Origin: DAIRET01 sp036795455
Lineage (GTDB): Bacteria; Bacteroidota; Ignavibacteria; Ignavibacteriales; Ignavibacteriaceae
NCBI GenBank assembly: GCA_036795455.1
Contig: DAIRET010000057.1
Location: forward strand, 1-15,779
Length of the DNA stretch: 15,779 nt
Direction of reading: 5' to 3'
Below are positions 1-7,611 of the stretch, piece by piece. Position 1 is the stretch's first letter. Each line of letters opens with the position of its first letter. The position numbers were made by a program, and so were the translations under genes. The notes beneath the pieces are model-generated. The model ran no database searches. It worked only from the letters and a program-made list of their open reading frames with translations, and was not told the DNA's origin.

Positions 1-396
1 AAACGGAAAAGAAAAGGTATCTACATCACAGCCGACACAATAGTTGTTTATAAGAATAAAGTATTAAACAAACCCGTTGATGAGAATGATGCATATAAAA
101 TGCTATCTTTCTTAAGTAATAAAACACATACCGTTTATACAGGCTTTTGCATTTTTAACTCGGTTAATAATAAACTTATTAATGATTTTGAAAAAACGGA
201 TATTACATTCCGTAAACTCGGCAAAGATGAAATTTGGGATTATATTAAATCAGGCAGTCCCATGGACAAAGCAGGTGCTTATGGTATCCAGGATGATTAC
301 GGTGCAGTGTTCATCAAAAAAATTAACGGCTGCTACTACAACGTAGTCGGTTTACCTTTAACAAAAGTTTACCAATCAATATTAAGAGTAATCTGA
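1..396 (+). CDS. maf: Maf-family nucleotide pyrophosphatase, 5'-truncated
   Basis: This is the C-terminal 131 residues of a Maf/Ham1-like protein; the reading frame is open from base 1, so the start lies outside the window. Visible family signatures are ITADTIV near the start (the catalytic Asp region), NKPVDENDAYKML, the HTVYTG strand, and near the end GSPMDKAGAYGIQ followed by GCYYNVVGLPL, which is characteristic of Maf proteins. Family members hydrolyse non-canonical or modified nucleoside triphosphates (dTTP/UTP or modified pyrimidines) to the monophosphate and pyrophosphate, cleaning the nucleotide pool in the cytoplasm; which substrate subgroup applies cannot be told from this fragment. 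The gene ends with TGA at 394-396, and the next gene begins at the very next base in the same frame, which suggests translational coupling. Confidence 0.93.
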   Translation, partial: KRKRKGIYITADTIVVYKNKVLNKPVDENDAYKMLSFLSNKTHTVYTGFCIFNSVNNKLINDFEKTDITFRKLGKDEIWDYIKSGSPMDKAGAYGIQDDYGAVFIKKINGCYYNVVGLPLTKVYQSILRVI

Positions 397-1359
397 TTGT
401 TAGAGAAGATTAAAAAGAAGTTATTCATTTCATTAGGAGTTGCCGGATTAATTTATCTTGCATTTACAATCTATGCGGATTACAACCAGGTAATTTTTGC
501 TTTCGCTCAATTTGAGTGGTTCCTTATTCCGCTTGTATTACTGCTATCTTTTTTAAACTACATTTCCCGTTTTATAAAATGGGATTACTATCTCTCTGTT
601 TTAAATGTTAAAATAAAGAAAATAGATTCATTCTCTATTTTTATGTCGGGACTGATAATGAGTGTTACACCGGGAAAAATGGGTGAGCTCCTCAAATCAT
701 ATCTTGTAAAGCAGGTTACCGGGGAACCGATAAGTAAAACTGCTCCAATAATCCTTGTTGAACGAATAACTGATTTCCTTTCCCTCATTCTTATTGCATT
801 GATAGGGGCTTACATTTTCGATTATGGTAGAATGATAGTAATTATCGTCGGGTTGTTTTTTATTCTGCTTGTAGTAATAATATCAAACAAAACACTTTCG
901 TTAAAAATGATTTCCCTGCTTGTAAAGATTAAAGTTTTACAAAAATTCCTTTCCAGTATTAACAGCGCATATGAAAGTTCATACATATTGTTGAAACCAA
1001 AACCTTTGTTTTTAATGAGTACCTTCAGTTTAATTTCATGGTTCCTTGAATGTTTGGGATATTATATTATTCTCATTAATTTTAAGGTAGATGTTTCTAT
1101 AATTTGGGCATCATTCAGCTACGCTTTTGCAACAATTGTAGGAGCAATTACAATGCTGCCCGGTGGACTGGGAGTAACCGAAGGATCCCTTACTTTTCTT
1201 CTTGTTGAAAACGGATTAGCTACAATCGATGTGTCGGTAGCTTCAACATTTATTATTCGCGCTGCAACCCTTTGGTTCGCAGTACTTGTCGGCATAATAA
1301 GCGTGTTGTTTTATCAAAAAAGGTACGGTAGAATAACGGTAGATAATTTTAATGAATAA
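397..1359 (+). CDS. Flippase-like integral membrane protein (UPF0104/YbhN-AglD family)
   Basis: The 320-residue product is strongly hydrophobic, with roughly seven or eight predicted membrane segments spread over the whole length. Two family signatures are visible: SVTPGKMGELLKSYLV at about residues 89-104 and LPGGLGVTEGS at about 254-264. Both are typical of the lysylphosphatidylglycerol synthase transmembrane region family (PF03706, TIGR00374). Members are thought to move lipids or lipid-linked sugars across the inner membrane or to assist lipid modification; the substrate here is unknown. The start is a TTG at 397. The preceding codon is the in-frame TGA of maf, and the next in-frame ATG is deep inside the protein (residue 84), so TTG is the only reasonable start. 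No strong ribosome binding site is visible, which fits coupling to maf. Confidence 0.88.
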   Translation: MLEKIKKKLFISLGVAGLIYLAFTIYADYNQVIFAFAQFEWFLIPLVLLLSFLNYISRFIKWDYYLSVLNVKIKKIDSFSIFMSGLIMSVTPGKMGELLKSYLVKQVTGEPISKTAPIILVERITDFLSLILIALIGAYIFDYGRMIVIIVGLFFILLVVIISNKTLSLKMISLLVKIKVLQKFLSSINSAYESSYILLKPKPLFLMSTFSLISWFLECLGYYIILINFKVDVSIIWASFSYAFATIVGAITMLPGGLGVTEGSLTFLLVENGLATIDVSVASTFIIRAATLWFAVLVGIISVLFYQKRYGRITVDNFNE

Positions 1360-1370
1360 TTATTTAAAAG

Positions 1371-2630
1371 ATGGCAATGAAAAAGTTCAAAAAAATTAGT
1401 GTACCATTAGAGGGTGTTAAGATTAAAATTGAAAACGGGAGTTTGGTAGTACCGGATAACCCGATCATTTTGTTCATTGAAGGAGATGGAATTGGTCCCG
1501 ATATTTGGCGGGCTTCCAAACTTGTTTTTGATGAAGCTGTAAAAAAAGCATTTAATGGTAAGAAAAAAATTGCATGGGTAGAAGTATTTGCCGGGGAAAA
1601 AGCTTTAAAGGTTTATGGTAAGAATAAATGGCTGCCGGAAGAGACGGTAGAAGCTATAAAAGAATTTAGTGTTGCTATTAAAGGTCCTTTAACAACTCCT
1701 GTCGGGGGCGGAATAAGAAGCCTAAATGTTGCATTACGTCAATTGCTGGATCTATTTGCATGTGTTCGTCCCGTGAAATATTATACCGGGGTTCCAAGCC
1801 CGATGAAAAGACCGCAAGATCTTGACATAGTGATTTTCAGAGAAAATACCGAGGATGTGTATTCAGGAATTGAATTCAGATCCGGAACCAAAGAATCGGA
1901 TGAGCTGATTAATTATATAAACAGAAAATTCGATCAAAGTATCAGAAAACCATCAAGTATTGGTATTAAACCGATGAGCCGGTTCGGTTCTAAAAGATTG
2001 GTAAGAAAGGCAATTGAATATGCTATTGCTAAAAACCGCCGTTCGATTACCCTGGTTCACAAAGGTAATATTATGAAATTTACCGAAGGCTCTTTTATGG
2101 AGTGGGGTTACGAAGTTGCAAAAGAAGAATTCGATACTTATACGATTACTGAAAAAGAACTCCAGTCTAAATACAACGGTAGACAACCGGATGATAAAAT
2201 AGTAATCAAAGACAGAATTGCCGACAATATGTTCCAGGAGTTATTGCTAAGACCGGCTGAATATGAGGTACTTGCCACACCTAATCTGAACGGCGATTAT
2301 CTTTCAGATGCTGCCGCTGCCCAGGTTGGAGGACTTGGAATTGCTCCGGGTGCGAACTTAAGTTACAACACTGCAATTTTTGAAGCAACACACGGAACCG
2401 CTCCTAAATTTGCAGGGTTGGATAAAGTTAATCCGAGTTCGGTTATTCTTTCCGGGCTGATGATGTTTGATTATATCGGCTGGCACAATGTTACAGAACT
2501 TATCGAGAAAGCCCTTAAAAGGACAATAAAATCCAAAATTGTAACGTTCGATTTTGCCGAGTTAATGAAAGATGCTAAAGAAGTTAAAACAAGTGAATTC
2601 GCAATAGAGATTGTTAAAAATATGTATTAA
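1371..2630 (+). CDS. icd: Isocitrate dehydrogenase, NADP-type family
   Basis: The 419-residue protein is a full-length homodimeric-type isocitrate dehydrogenase (the E. coli enzyme has 416), converting isocitrate to 2-oxoglutarate and CO2 in the TCA cycle. Visible signatures are EGDGIGPDIW (37-46), the substrate loop GGGIRSLNVALRQ (112-124) with Ser117 at the position of the phosphorylatable E. coli Ser113, the LVHKGNIMKFTEGSF segment, the metal-binding segment with NLNGDYLSDAAA, and HGTAPKFAG. At the positions that grip the 2'-phosphate of NADP in E. coli (Lys344, Tyr345, Tyr391, Arg395), this protein has Lys346, Phe347, Phe393 and Glu397, so cofactor preference may have shifted. It starts 11 bases after the flippase-like gene, at ATG 1371; ATG 1377 is an alternative. 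The ribosome binding site is weak for either. Confidence 0.95.
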   Translation: MAMKKFKKISVPLEGVKIKIENGSLVVPDNPIILFIEGDGIGPDIWRASKLVFDEAVKKAFNGKKKIAWVEVFAGEKALKVYGKNKWLPEETVEAIKEFSVAIKGPLTTPVGGGIRSLNVALRQLLDLFACVRPVKYYTGVPSPMKRPQDLDIVIFRENTEDVYSGIEFRSGTKESDELINYINRKFDQSIRKPSSIGIKPMSRFGSKRLVRKAIEYAIAKNRRSITLVHKGNIMKFTEGSFMEWGYEVAKEEFDTYTITEKELQSKYNGRQPDDKIVIKDRIADNMFQELLLRPAEYEVLATPNLNGDYLSDAAAAQVGGLGIAPGANLSYNTAIFEATHGTAPKFAGLDKVNPSSVILSGLMMFDYIGWHNVTELIEKALKRTIKSKIVTFDFAELMKDAKEVKTSEFAIEIVKNMY

Positions 2631-2655
2631 AAGCAATACAATGTCTTGCTTTTAA
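2627..2655 (+). terminator. AT-rich hairpin after icd, possible weak terminator
   Basis: A perfect 10-base inverted repeat, TTAAAAGCAA (2627-2636) and TTGCTTTTAA (2646-2655), is separated by a 9-base loop. It begins over the icd stop codon and its right arm contains four T's. The stem has only two G-C pairs and there is no longer T-run, so it may slow or end transcription only weakly. Its placement just after a gene and before a new ribosome binding site (GGAG near 2700) supports a transcription boundary, but this remains an inference. Confidence 0.35.
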
Positions 2656-2707
2656 TAACGACTGTAGCTATATTAAATCAAAAACTTATATAAATAATGG
2701 AGTACTT

Positions 2708-3124
2708 ATGTCAAAAGAAAGTAATTTAGGAAAAGGGTTATTGATCGGGTTTTTGACCGGCGGCATCGTTGGTGCTGCGGTTGCTCTTCTTTTTGCTCCC
2801 AAAAGCGGAAAAGAATTAAGGAAAGATATTAAAGGAAAAACCGACGAATTAATCGATGAAGCAGAAAAATATATTGATGTTGCAAAAGGGAAAGCAAATC
2901 AAATGCTTAATGAAGGAAAATCAAAGTCGGAAAAACTAATTTCCGAAGCAAAAACAAAAGCAGATGAGCTAATTAAAGATGCAGAAAAAGTTTTTTCAGA
3001 AGCTAAAGAAAAAGCTTCCGGTGCAATTGCTTCGGGAAAAGAGACTTTATCCCAGGAATCTGCAAGGATTAAAACAGCCGTTAAAGCGGGTGTTGATGCC
3101 TATAAAGAAACTAAGAATTCATAA
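2708..3124 (+). CDS. YtxH-like membrane-anchored coiled protein
   Basis: The 138-residue product has one N-terminal hydrophobic glycine-rich segment (about residues 9-30) followed directly by LLFAPKSGKELRKDI, the hallmark of the YtxH/gas-vesicle-protein-like family (PF12732). The rest (about 40-135) is a highly charged Lys/Glu/Ala helix with quasi-repeats such as DELIDEAEK and DELIKDAEK, resembling LEA or apolipoprotein-type amphipathic repeats. It is probably inner-membrane anchored with a long helical tail; family members are linked to general stress in Bacillus, but no biochemical function is known. GGAG sits five bases before ATG 2708. It is followed 14 bases later by a DUF948-like gene, and the same YtxH/YtxG pairing is known from Firmicutes. 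Confidence 0.85.
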   Translation: MSKESNLGKGLLIGFLTGGIVGAAVALLFAPKSGKELRKDIKGKTDELIDEAEKYIDVAKGKANQMLNEGKSKSEKLISEAKTKADELIKDAEKVFSEAKEKASGAIASGKETLSQESARIKTAVKAGVDAYKETKNS

Positions 3125-3138
3125 AATAACGTACTAAT

Positions 3139-3525
3139 ATGAGTGTTATTGAAATTGCCCAGATAATCTTATTGTTATCTGCTTCGGCGCTTTGCGTTTT
3201 TTTGATAATTTACATCGGAAGAATTACCGATTCTGTAAAAGAGATTAAAGAAGAATTGAATAAACTTACAAACCAGATAAACCCGTTACTCGATTCGCTT
3301 CAAGTATTGAGCGGTTCGATTGTAAAGTTATCTAACGAAGTTCAATCGCAACTTGACAAAACCCGATGGATAGTTGACGAAGTAAAAGAGAGAGTGGAAG
3401 GTTTATTCAATTTTGAAAAAAAAATAAGGGACACAGTGGAAGGTCCGGCCAACAATCTCTTCCAAAATCTTGAAGCGATAAAAAAAGGATTATCTGCCTT
3501 TTGGCAATCATTATTTAGAAGATAA
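3139..3525 (+). CDS. DUF948/YtxG-like membrane protein
   Basis: The 128-residue protein has an N-terminal membrane segment (about residues 7-27) followed by a long helical region rich in Ile/Leu/Val heptads (about 30-90), including repeated runs of the type LDSLQVLSGSIVKLSNEVQSQ. This matches the DUF948 (PF06103) pattern of one transmembrane helix followed by a coiled coil. Function is unknown; the family is often encoded beside YtxH. Here the gene lies between ytxH-like and the EF-G-like gene, with gaps of 14 and 38 bases, so the three probably form one transcript ending at the terminator at 5664. The product may pair with the YtxH-like protein through coiled coils; that is an inference. Confidence 0.8.
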   Translation: MSVIEIAQIILLLSASALCVFLIIYIGRITDSVKEIKEELNKLTNQINPLLDSLQVLSGSIVKLSNEVQSQLDKTRWIVDEVKERVEGLFNFEKKIRDTVEGPANNLFQNLEAIKKGLSAFWQSLFRR

Positions 3526-3563
3526 ACATCCAGTAAATTTAATTCAATTAAGGAGTAGAAACA

Positions 3564-5657
3564 GTGAAAGAATATGGTCCAGAAACCATCCGGAATATTA
3601 CGTTTATCGGTCACGGTGGAAGTGGTAAAACTTCCCTTTCCGAATTAATGCTATACACTGCCGGAGAAATTAATAGAATAGGCTCTATTGCCGAGGGGAA
3701 TACAGTATCAGATTATACTTCAAATGAAGTAGAAAGACAATTTTCGATCTCGTTGTCTTTAATGCACCTTGAGTGGCAAGGAACAAAAATCAATTTTATA
3801 GATACTCCCGGTTATTCCGATTTTACCGGAGAAGTTGTAGCAGGACTTCAAGTGTGTGATACTGCAGTCTTAATGCTGAAAGCAGTTGAAGGAGTCGAAG
3901 TCGGTTCCGAAATTACACATCAATTTGTTGATGATAAGAAAATGCCCTTCTCCATTCTGATAAATAAATGCGATAATGAAAGATCCCGTTTTACAGAAGT
4001 ATATGAAGAAGCAAAACATAAAATAAATCCAAATGCAGTTGTAGTAACTTTCCCTGCACACGAAGGCATCAACTTCGATACAGTAATTGATGTTATTAAA
4101 ATGAAAGCCTACAAATACGGCGCAGTCGGAAGCAAAACCGTAACCGAAATAGATATCCCGGCTGATTTACTCCCTAATGCAGAGCAATACCGAACAGAAT
4201 TGATAGAGAAGATTGCCGAACAGGATGAAGAATTAATGAATAAATACTTCGAGGAAGGTTCCCTTTCAGATGAAGAAATCGAAAAAGGATTAAAACTTGC
4301 AATGGTAAATCTTGGATTAGCTCCCGTATTTGCTCTTTCGGTTTCTAAAGCTGTTGGAATAAATAACTTTCTTGATTTTGTTGTGAAATATTTCCCTTCA
4401 CCTAAAGACCGCAACGCTGTTGAAGCAAAATTAAAAGATAAAGATACAGTTGTTAAAGTTCCTTGTGATGTAACAGGAGAACCGGTGATGTTTATATTTA
4501 AAACAGTTGCGGAACAACACGTAGGTGAACTTTCTCTTTTCAGAGTTTATTCCGGTAAAGTTCAACCGGGATTGGATATTATCAACATTTCGTCCGGTAA
4601 AACGGAAAGATTGAGTCAATTATCAATGTTGAATGGAAGAACAAGAAAAGAAATAGCAACGGTTCAAGCCGGAGATATTGGAGCTGTTGTAAAACTAAAA
4701 GACAGTCATACAAACAACACCCTCGCTTCAAGCAATTTCCAGGTTGAAATTGAGAAAGTAAATTTCCCTGAGCCGAATATATCCGGTGCAATTCTCCCCA
4801 AGGCAAAAGGAGACGAAGATAAAATTGCAAACGGTTTACATACAATTCACGAGGAAGACCCGTCATTCAACACTAAGTTCGACCCTGAACTTTCACAAAC
4901 GATTATTTCAGGACAGGGTGAACTTCATCTTTCCCTTGCAGTAAAGAGACTTAAAGAAAGATACGGCGTAGAAGTCGACCTTATTGAACCCAAAATCCCC
5001 TACCGCGAAGCTATTAAAGGTGTCTGTGAAAGCGCTGAATACAAACATAAAAAGCAATCGGGCGGAAGAGGACAATTCGGACATATCTACTTAAAACTTG
5101 AACCGTTACCGAGAGGAACCGGATTTGAATTCGTTGACGCAATAGTCGGCGGAGTAGTTCCGGGAAGATTCATTCCTGCAGTTGAAAAAGGTGTAGTTGA
5201 ATCGATGCAAAAAGGTATTATTGCCGGGTGTAAAGTTGTCGACGTTAGAGTAACTTTGTTTGACGGTTCGCATCACAGCGTTGACTCCGATGAAATGTCA
5301 TTCAAGATTGCCGGTTCAATGGGCTTTAAAAAAGCCTTCATGGAAGCAAAACCCGTTCTTTTGGAACCGCTTTATGAAATTGAAGTACGCGTTCCCGAAG
5401 AAAACATGGGCGACGTTATGGGAGATATTTCAAGCAAACGCGGAAAAATACTTGGAATGGACAGCAGCGGAAATTATCAAATAATTAAGGCGATTGTTCC
5501 ATTAGCGGAATTATATAAATATGCTTCTACATTAAGAAGTCTTACGGCAGGCAGAGGTTCATTTAAAATGAAATTTGCCAACTATGAAGAAATGCCGAAA
5601 GAAGTAGAAAACAAAATTGTAGAAGAGTATAAGAAATCCCGAGAAGAAGGGAATTAA
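3564..5657 (+). CDS. EF-G-like translational GTPase (paralogue type)
   Basis: The 697-residue protein has the full five-domain length of elongation factor G. G1 is GHGGSGKT (16-23) instead of the canonical AHIDAGKT. The G2 region reads ERQFSIS, with Ser61 where EF-G has the switch I Thr. G3 is DTPGYSDF (80-87), with Tyr84 in place of the GTPase-activating His, and G4 is NKCD (134-137). Downstream are a domain II barrel, a domain III segment with GQGELHLSLAVKRL, and a domain IV with GGRGQFGHIYLKLEP. These G-motif variants mark the EF-G2/EF-G-like subfamily rather than the housekeeping FusA. Members bind ribosomes and hydrolyse GTP, but their role is poorly known. The start is GTG 3564, with a clear AAGGAG at 3550-3555. 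It is last in the YtxH/DUF948 gene group. Confidence 0.93.
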   Translation: MKEYGPETIRNITFIGHGGSGKTSLSELMLYTAGEINRIGSIAEGNTVSDYTSNEVERQFSISLSLMHLEWQGTKINFIDTPGYSDFTGEVVAGLQVCDTAVLMLKAVEGVEVGSEITHQFVDDKKMPFSILINKCDNERSRFTEVYEEAKHKINPNAVVVTFPAHEGINFDTVIDVIKMKAYKYGAVGSKTVTEIDIPADLLPNAEQYRTELIEKIAEQDEELMNKYFEEGSLSDEEIEKGLKLAMVNLGLAPVFALSVSKAVGINNFLDFVVKYFPSPKDRNAVEAKLKDKDTVVKVPCDVTGEPVMFIFKTVAEQHVGELSLFRVYSGKVQPGLDIINISSGKTERLSQLSMLNGRTRKEIATVQAGDIGAVVKLKDSHTNNTLASSNFQVEIEKVNFPEPNISGAILPKAKGDEDKIANGLHTIHEEDPSFNTKFDPELSQTIISGQGELHLSLAVKRLKERYGVEVDLIEPKIPYREAIKGVCESAEYKHKKQSGGRGQFGHIYLKLEPLPRGTGFEFVDAIVGGVVPGRFIPAVEKGVVESMQKGIIAGCKVVDVRVTLFDGSHHSVDSDEMSFKIAGSMGFKKAFMEAKPVLLEPLYEIEVRVPEENMGDVMGDISSKRGKILGMDSSGNYQIIKAIVPLAELYKYASTLRSLTAGRGSFKMKFANYEEMPKEVENKIVEEYKKSREEGN

Positions 5658-5663
5658 TATTAC

Positions 5664-5692
5664 GGGCGAAATTCATTTCGCCCTTTTTTTTT
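5664..5692 (+). terminator. Strong Rho-independent terminator after the EF-G-like gene
   Basis: GGGCGAAA (5664-5671), a four-base loop TTCA (5672-5675) and TTTCGCCC (5676-5683) form a perfect 8-base-pair stem, followed directly by nine T's (5684-5692). It lies six bases after the EF-G-like stop codon, so it very likely ends the transcript of that operon and separates it from the HIT gene. Confidence 0.93.
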
Positions 5693-5711
5693 ATATTATA
5701 AGGTCAGATTG

Positions 5712-6230
5712 ATGGAAAAACTTTGGTCTCCATGGCGTTCGCAGTATATCGAATCATTTCAAGAAAAAACTAAAAAAAGCGGTTGTATCTTTTGTGATGC
5801 GGTTTCTCAAATGGTAGAAGATGAAACATCCCTTGTTGTTGAAAAAGGAATAACAACATTTACAGTACTTAATCTTTATCCATACAACAACGGGCATTTG
5901 ATGGTTGTTCCTAACAGGCACACATCAAGTTTTAATTCTTTAACAAAAGAAGAGAAACTTGAAATAATGGATAAACTGCAGCTTGCAGTTGAAGCACTAA
6001 AAATAGTAAGTAACCCGGATGGATTTAATATCGGGGCAAACCTCGGAAAAGTAAGCGGTGCCGGGATTGATGATCACATTCATTTTCATATAGTACCAAG
6101 GTGGAATGGTGATACTAATTTTATGCCTGTTATAGGAGAAATAAAAGTACTTTCGCAGGACTTATTAAAAACTAAAAAAAGCCTTATACAAGCGTACGAG
6201 AAATTAAAACAAAACCTTCCCGGCAAATAG
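5712..6230 (+). CDS. HIT-family nucleotide hydrolase/phosphorylase
   Basis: The 172-residue protein belongs to the histidine triad family. The triad is HIHFHIV (His122, His124, His126), preceded by GAGIDD and followed by PRWNGDTNF. An N-terminal CIFC pair (Cys25, Cys28) and GHLMVVPNRH (61-70) are probably part of a zinc site, as in Ap4A phosphorylase-like HIT proteins. The opening MEKLWSPWRSQYI also resembles that subgroup. Known members split dinucleoside polyphosphates such as Ap4A or nucleotide-phosphoramidates; the exact substrate is not determined by sequence alone. I chose ATG 5712 rather than the adjacent TTG 5709, with AGG at 5701-5703 as a modest ribosome binding site. The gene converges with the MarR gene, seven bases away, and follows a strong terminator, so it is probably transcribed on its own. 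Confidence 0.9.
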   Translation: MEKLWSPWRSQYIESFQEKTKKSGCIFCDAVSQMVEDETSLVVEKGITTFTVLNLYPYNNGHLMVVPNRHTSSFNSLTKEEKLEIMDKLQLAVEALKIVSNPDGFNIGANLGKVSGAGIDDHIHFHIVPRWNGDTNFMPVIGEIKVLSQDLLKTKKSLIQAYEKLKQNLPGK

Positions 6231-6237
6231 TAATTTG

Positions 6238-6699
6238 TTAATTATTCTTGTCAGATAACCATTTTTCGAGTGTATCAAGAAGACTTTGCATTGCTATTAA
6301 CAGTTTCTCATGCAATTCAGGATCAATATTAGACAAAATTTCTTCATGTACTTTAAGATAAGCCAGATTCATTTTTTTAATTAATTCATTTCCTTTATCC
6401 GAGAAGTAAATACGCATACTTCTACGGTCGGCGGGAAGAATCTCCCGTATAACATAATCCTTTTCTACAAGTCCATCAATAATTCTTGTTAATCGGCTTG
6501 CGCTCAGGCTCATTTTTTGAGCCATATCTTTATTTTTTATATCCGGTTTTTCATAAATATACCGAATACATCTATATTCAGTTTGTGTCAAACCATATTT
6601 TTTTGCTAATCTTTCTTCTTTTTCATAGCAATTGCTGAGTAGGGCAGTTGAAAGAGCAGCAAGACGCTTTGCATTAGTAGCTGTTTTTTTTGTAATCAT
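6238..6699 (-). CDS. MarR-family transcriptional regulator
   Basis: The 153-residue protein has the MarR layout. N-terminal helices are followed by a winged helix-turn-helix with GLTQTEYRCIRYI (36-48), KDMAQKMSLSASRLTRIIDGLVEK (57-80) holding the recognition helix, and a wing DRRSMRIYFSDKG (91-103) matching the DxRxxxxxLTxxG pattern; a C-terminal dimerisation helix follows. Such proteins bind palindromic operators as dimers and release them on binding a ligand or on thiol oxidation. Cys24 and Cys44 are candidate redox sensors, which is only an inference. It is the last gene of the cytochrome cluster, 36 bases after the 7-heme lipoprotein gene, and is a plausible regulator of it. The upstream ribosome binding site is weak (GAAAGTG). 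Confidence 0.92.
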   Translation of the reverse strand: MITKKTATNAKRLAALSTALLSNCYEKEERLAKKYGLTQTEYRCIRYIYEKPDIKNKDMAQKMSLSASRLTRIIDGLVEKDYVIREILPADRRSMRIYFSDKGNELIKKMNLAYLKVHEEILSNIDPELHEKLLIAMQSLLDTLEKWLSDKNN

Positions 6700-6735
6700 A
6701 TTTCACTTTCAAAAGTATGACATTATCAATAATTT

Positions 6736-7593
6736 TTAATTCCCACGGGCGTTAGCTATTCCATTTATATGTTTAGAAATGTCAATAATTTTTCCATCGG
6801 AATCAATAACTCCCTGATGGCACATATAACATGAATTCTGAGGAACACTGATATGTCCTTCAGGCGGTAACCCGTGGCACGAACCACACTGAACTTCCGA
6901 ACGGTCAACTTTTGTCCATAACACGCTTTTTTTCAATCCAACCATTTTTTCAGTAGTATATGCAAAACGATTTTCTACGACTGCGGAATCTCTATAAAAC
7001 TCGAAATTACCATGACAATAAGAATTAGAACAAATTCCGGTAGCCTGGTCATACTGGGCATTAAAAGCGATGTTATTAACTGATAAACCCTTTAGAATTA
7101 CTTCTGCTCCTGTTGAGTTATCAATATGCCCCTCATCATTAACTTTTATAGGAACATTATGACAATTAGAGCATTTCACTGTATTCCCCAGAGTATTATC
7201 ATATAAGTGCATTGTGTGTGCTCCTACACTTTTAAAATCCGTTGCTACATTATCCTTTAAATCCTTTGGAGGAGCACTTCTCATTGGATCATCAAATGTA
7301 CCGTGGCAAGTATTACATGCCTCGGGTCCACCCGGGAAGGAATGACATCCAAGACAAGATTTTTCAACATAGCCTCCGGAAAACGTACCACCATGACACT
7401 GGCGGCATTCATCCATCTTGTAATTTTTTTCTTTCAATAATTTACCATGAAAATCCATGGATGATGCATCGTTTATACCTGCTTTATGAATACTAAGCAT
7501 GGATACCGGTTCAATATTTGATTCGAGTTTACTACAAGCCGCCAACAGCAAGCCAATCGCAATTAAAAAAAATAGTAATAAAACCTTATTCAT
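6736..7593 (-). CDS. Seven-heme c-type cytochrome lipoprotein (probable outer-surface cytochrome)
   Basis: The 285-residue protein begins with a hydrophobic signal ending in a lipobox LLAAC (Cys20), so it should be lipid-anchored. Heme-binding motifs CxxCH start at Cys63, 80, 93, 141, 236 and 255. A further CX4CH motif, CSNSYCH, starts at Cys188. The pair CX4CH then CxxCH, with the surrounding YCHGNF and CGSCHGLPPEGH, matches the pattern known from Geobacter outer-membrane multiheme proteins (TIGR01904-type repeat). Up to seven hemes are therefore expected. It lies 18 bases downstream of the 14-heme cytochrome and porin genes. In that context I infer it is the outer-facing electron outlet of a porin-cytochrome conduit, analogous to OmcB or MtrC. 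Its surface location is not proven by sequence. Confidence 0.88.
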   Translation of the reverse strand: MNKVLLLFFLIAIGLLLAACSKLESNIEPVSMLSIHKAGINDASSMDFHGKLLKEKNYKMDECRQCHGGTFSGGYVEKSCLGCHSFPGGPEACNTCHGTFDDPMRSAPPKDLKDNVATDFKSVGAHTMHLYDNTLGNTVKCSNCHNVPIKVNDEGHIDNSTGAEVILKGLSVNNIAFNAQYDQATGICSNSYCHGNFEFYRDSAVVENRFAYTTEKMVGLKKSVLWTKVDRSEVQCGSCHGLPPEGHISVPQNSCYMCHQGVIDSDGKIIDISKHINGIANARGN

Positions 7594-7611
7594 GATTCTA
7601 CCATTGATTAG

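Noticed and set aside
6224..6237. CAAAT/ATTTG hairpin between the convergent HIT and MarR genes.
   Set aside because: Only five A/T-rich base pairs and no T-run on either strand; too weak to call a terminator.
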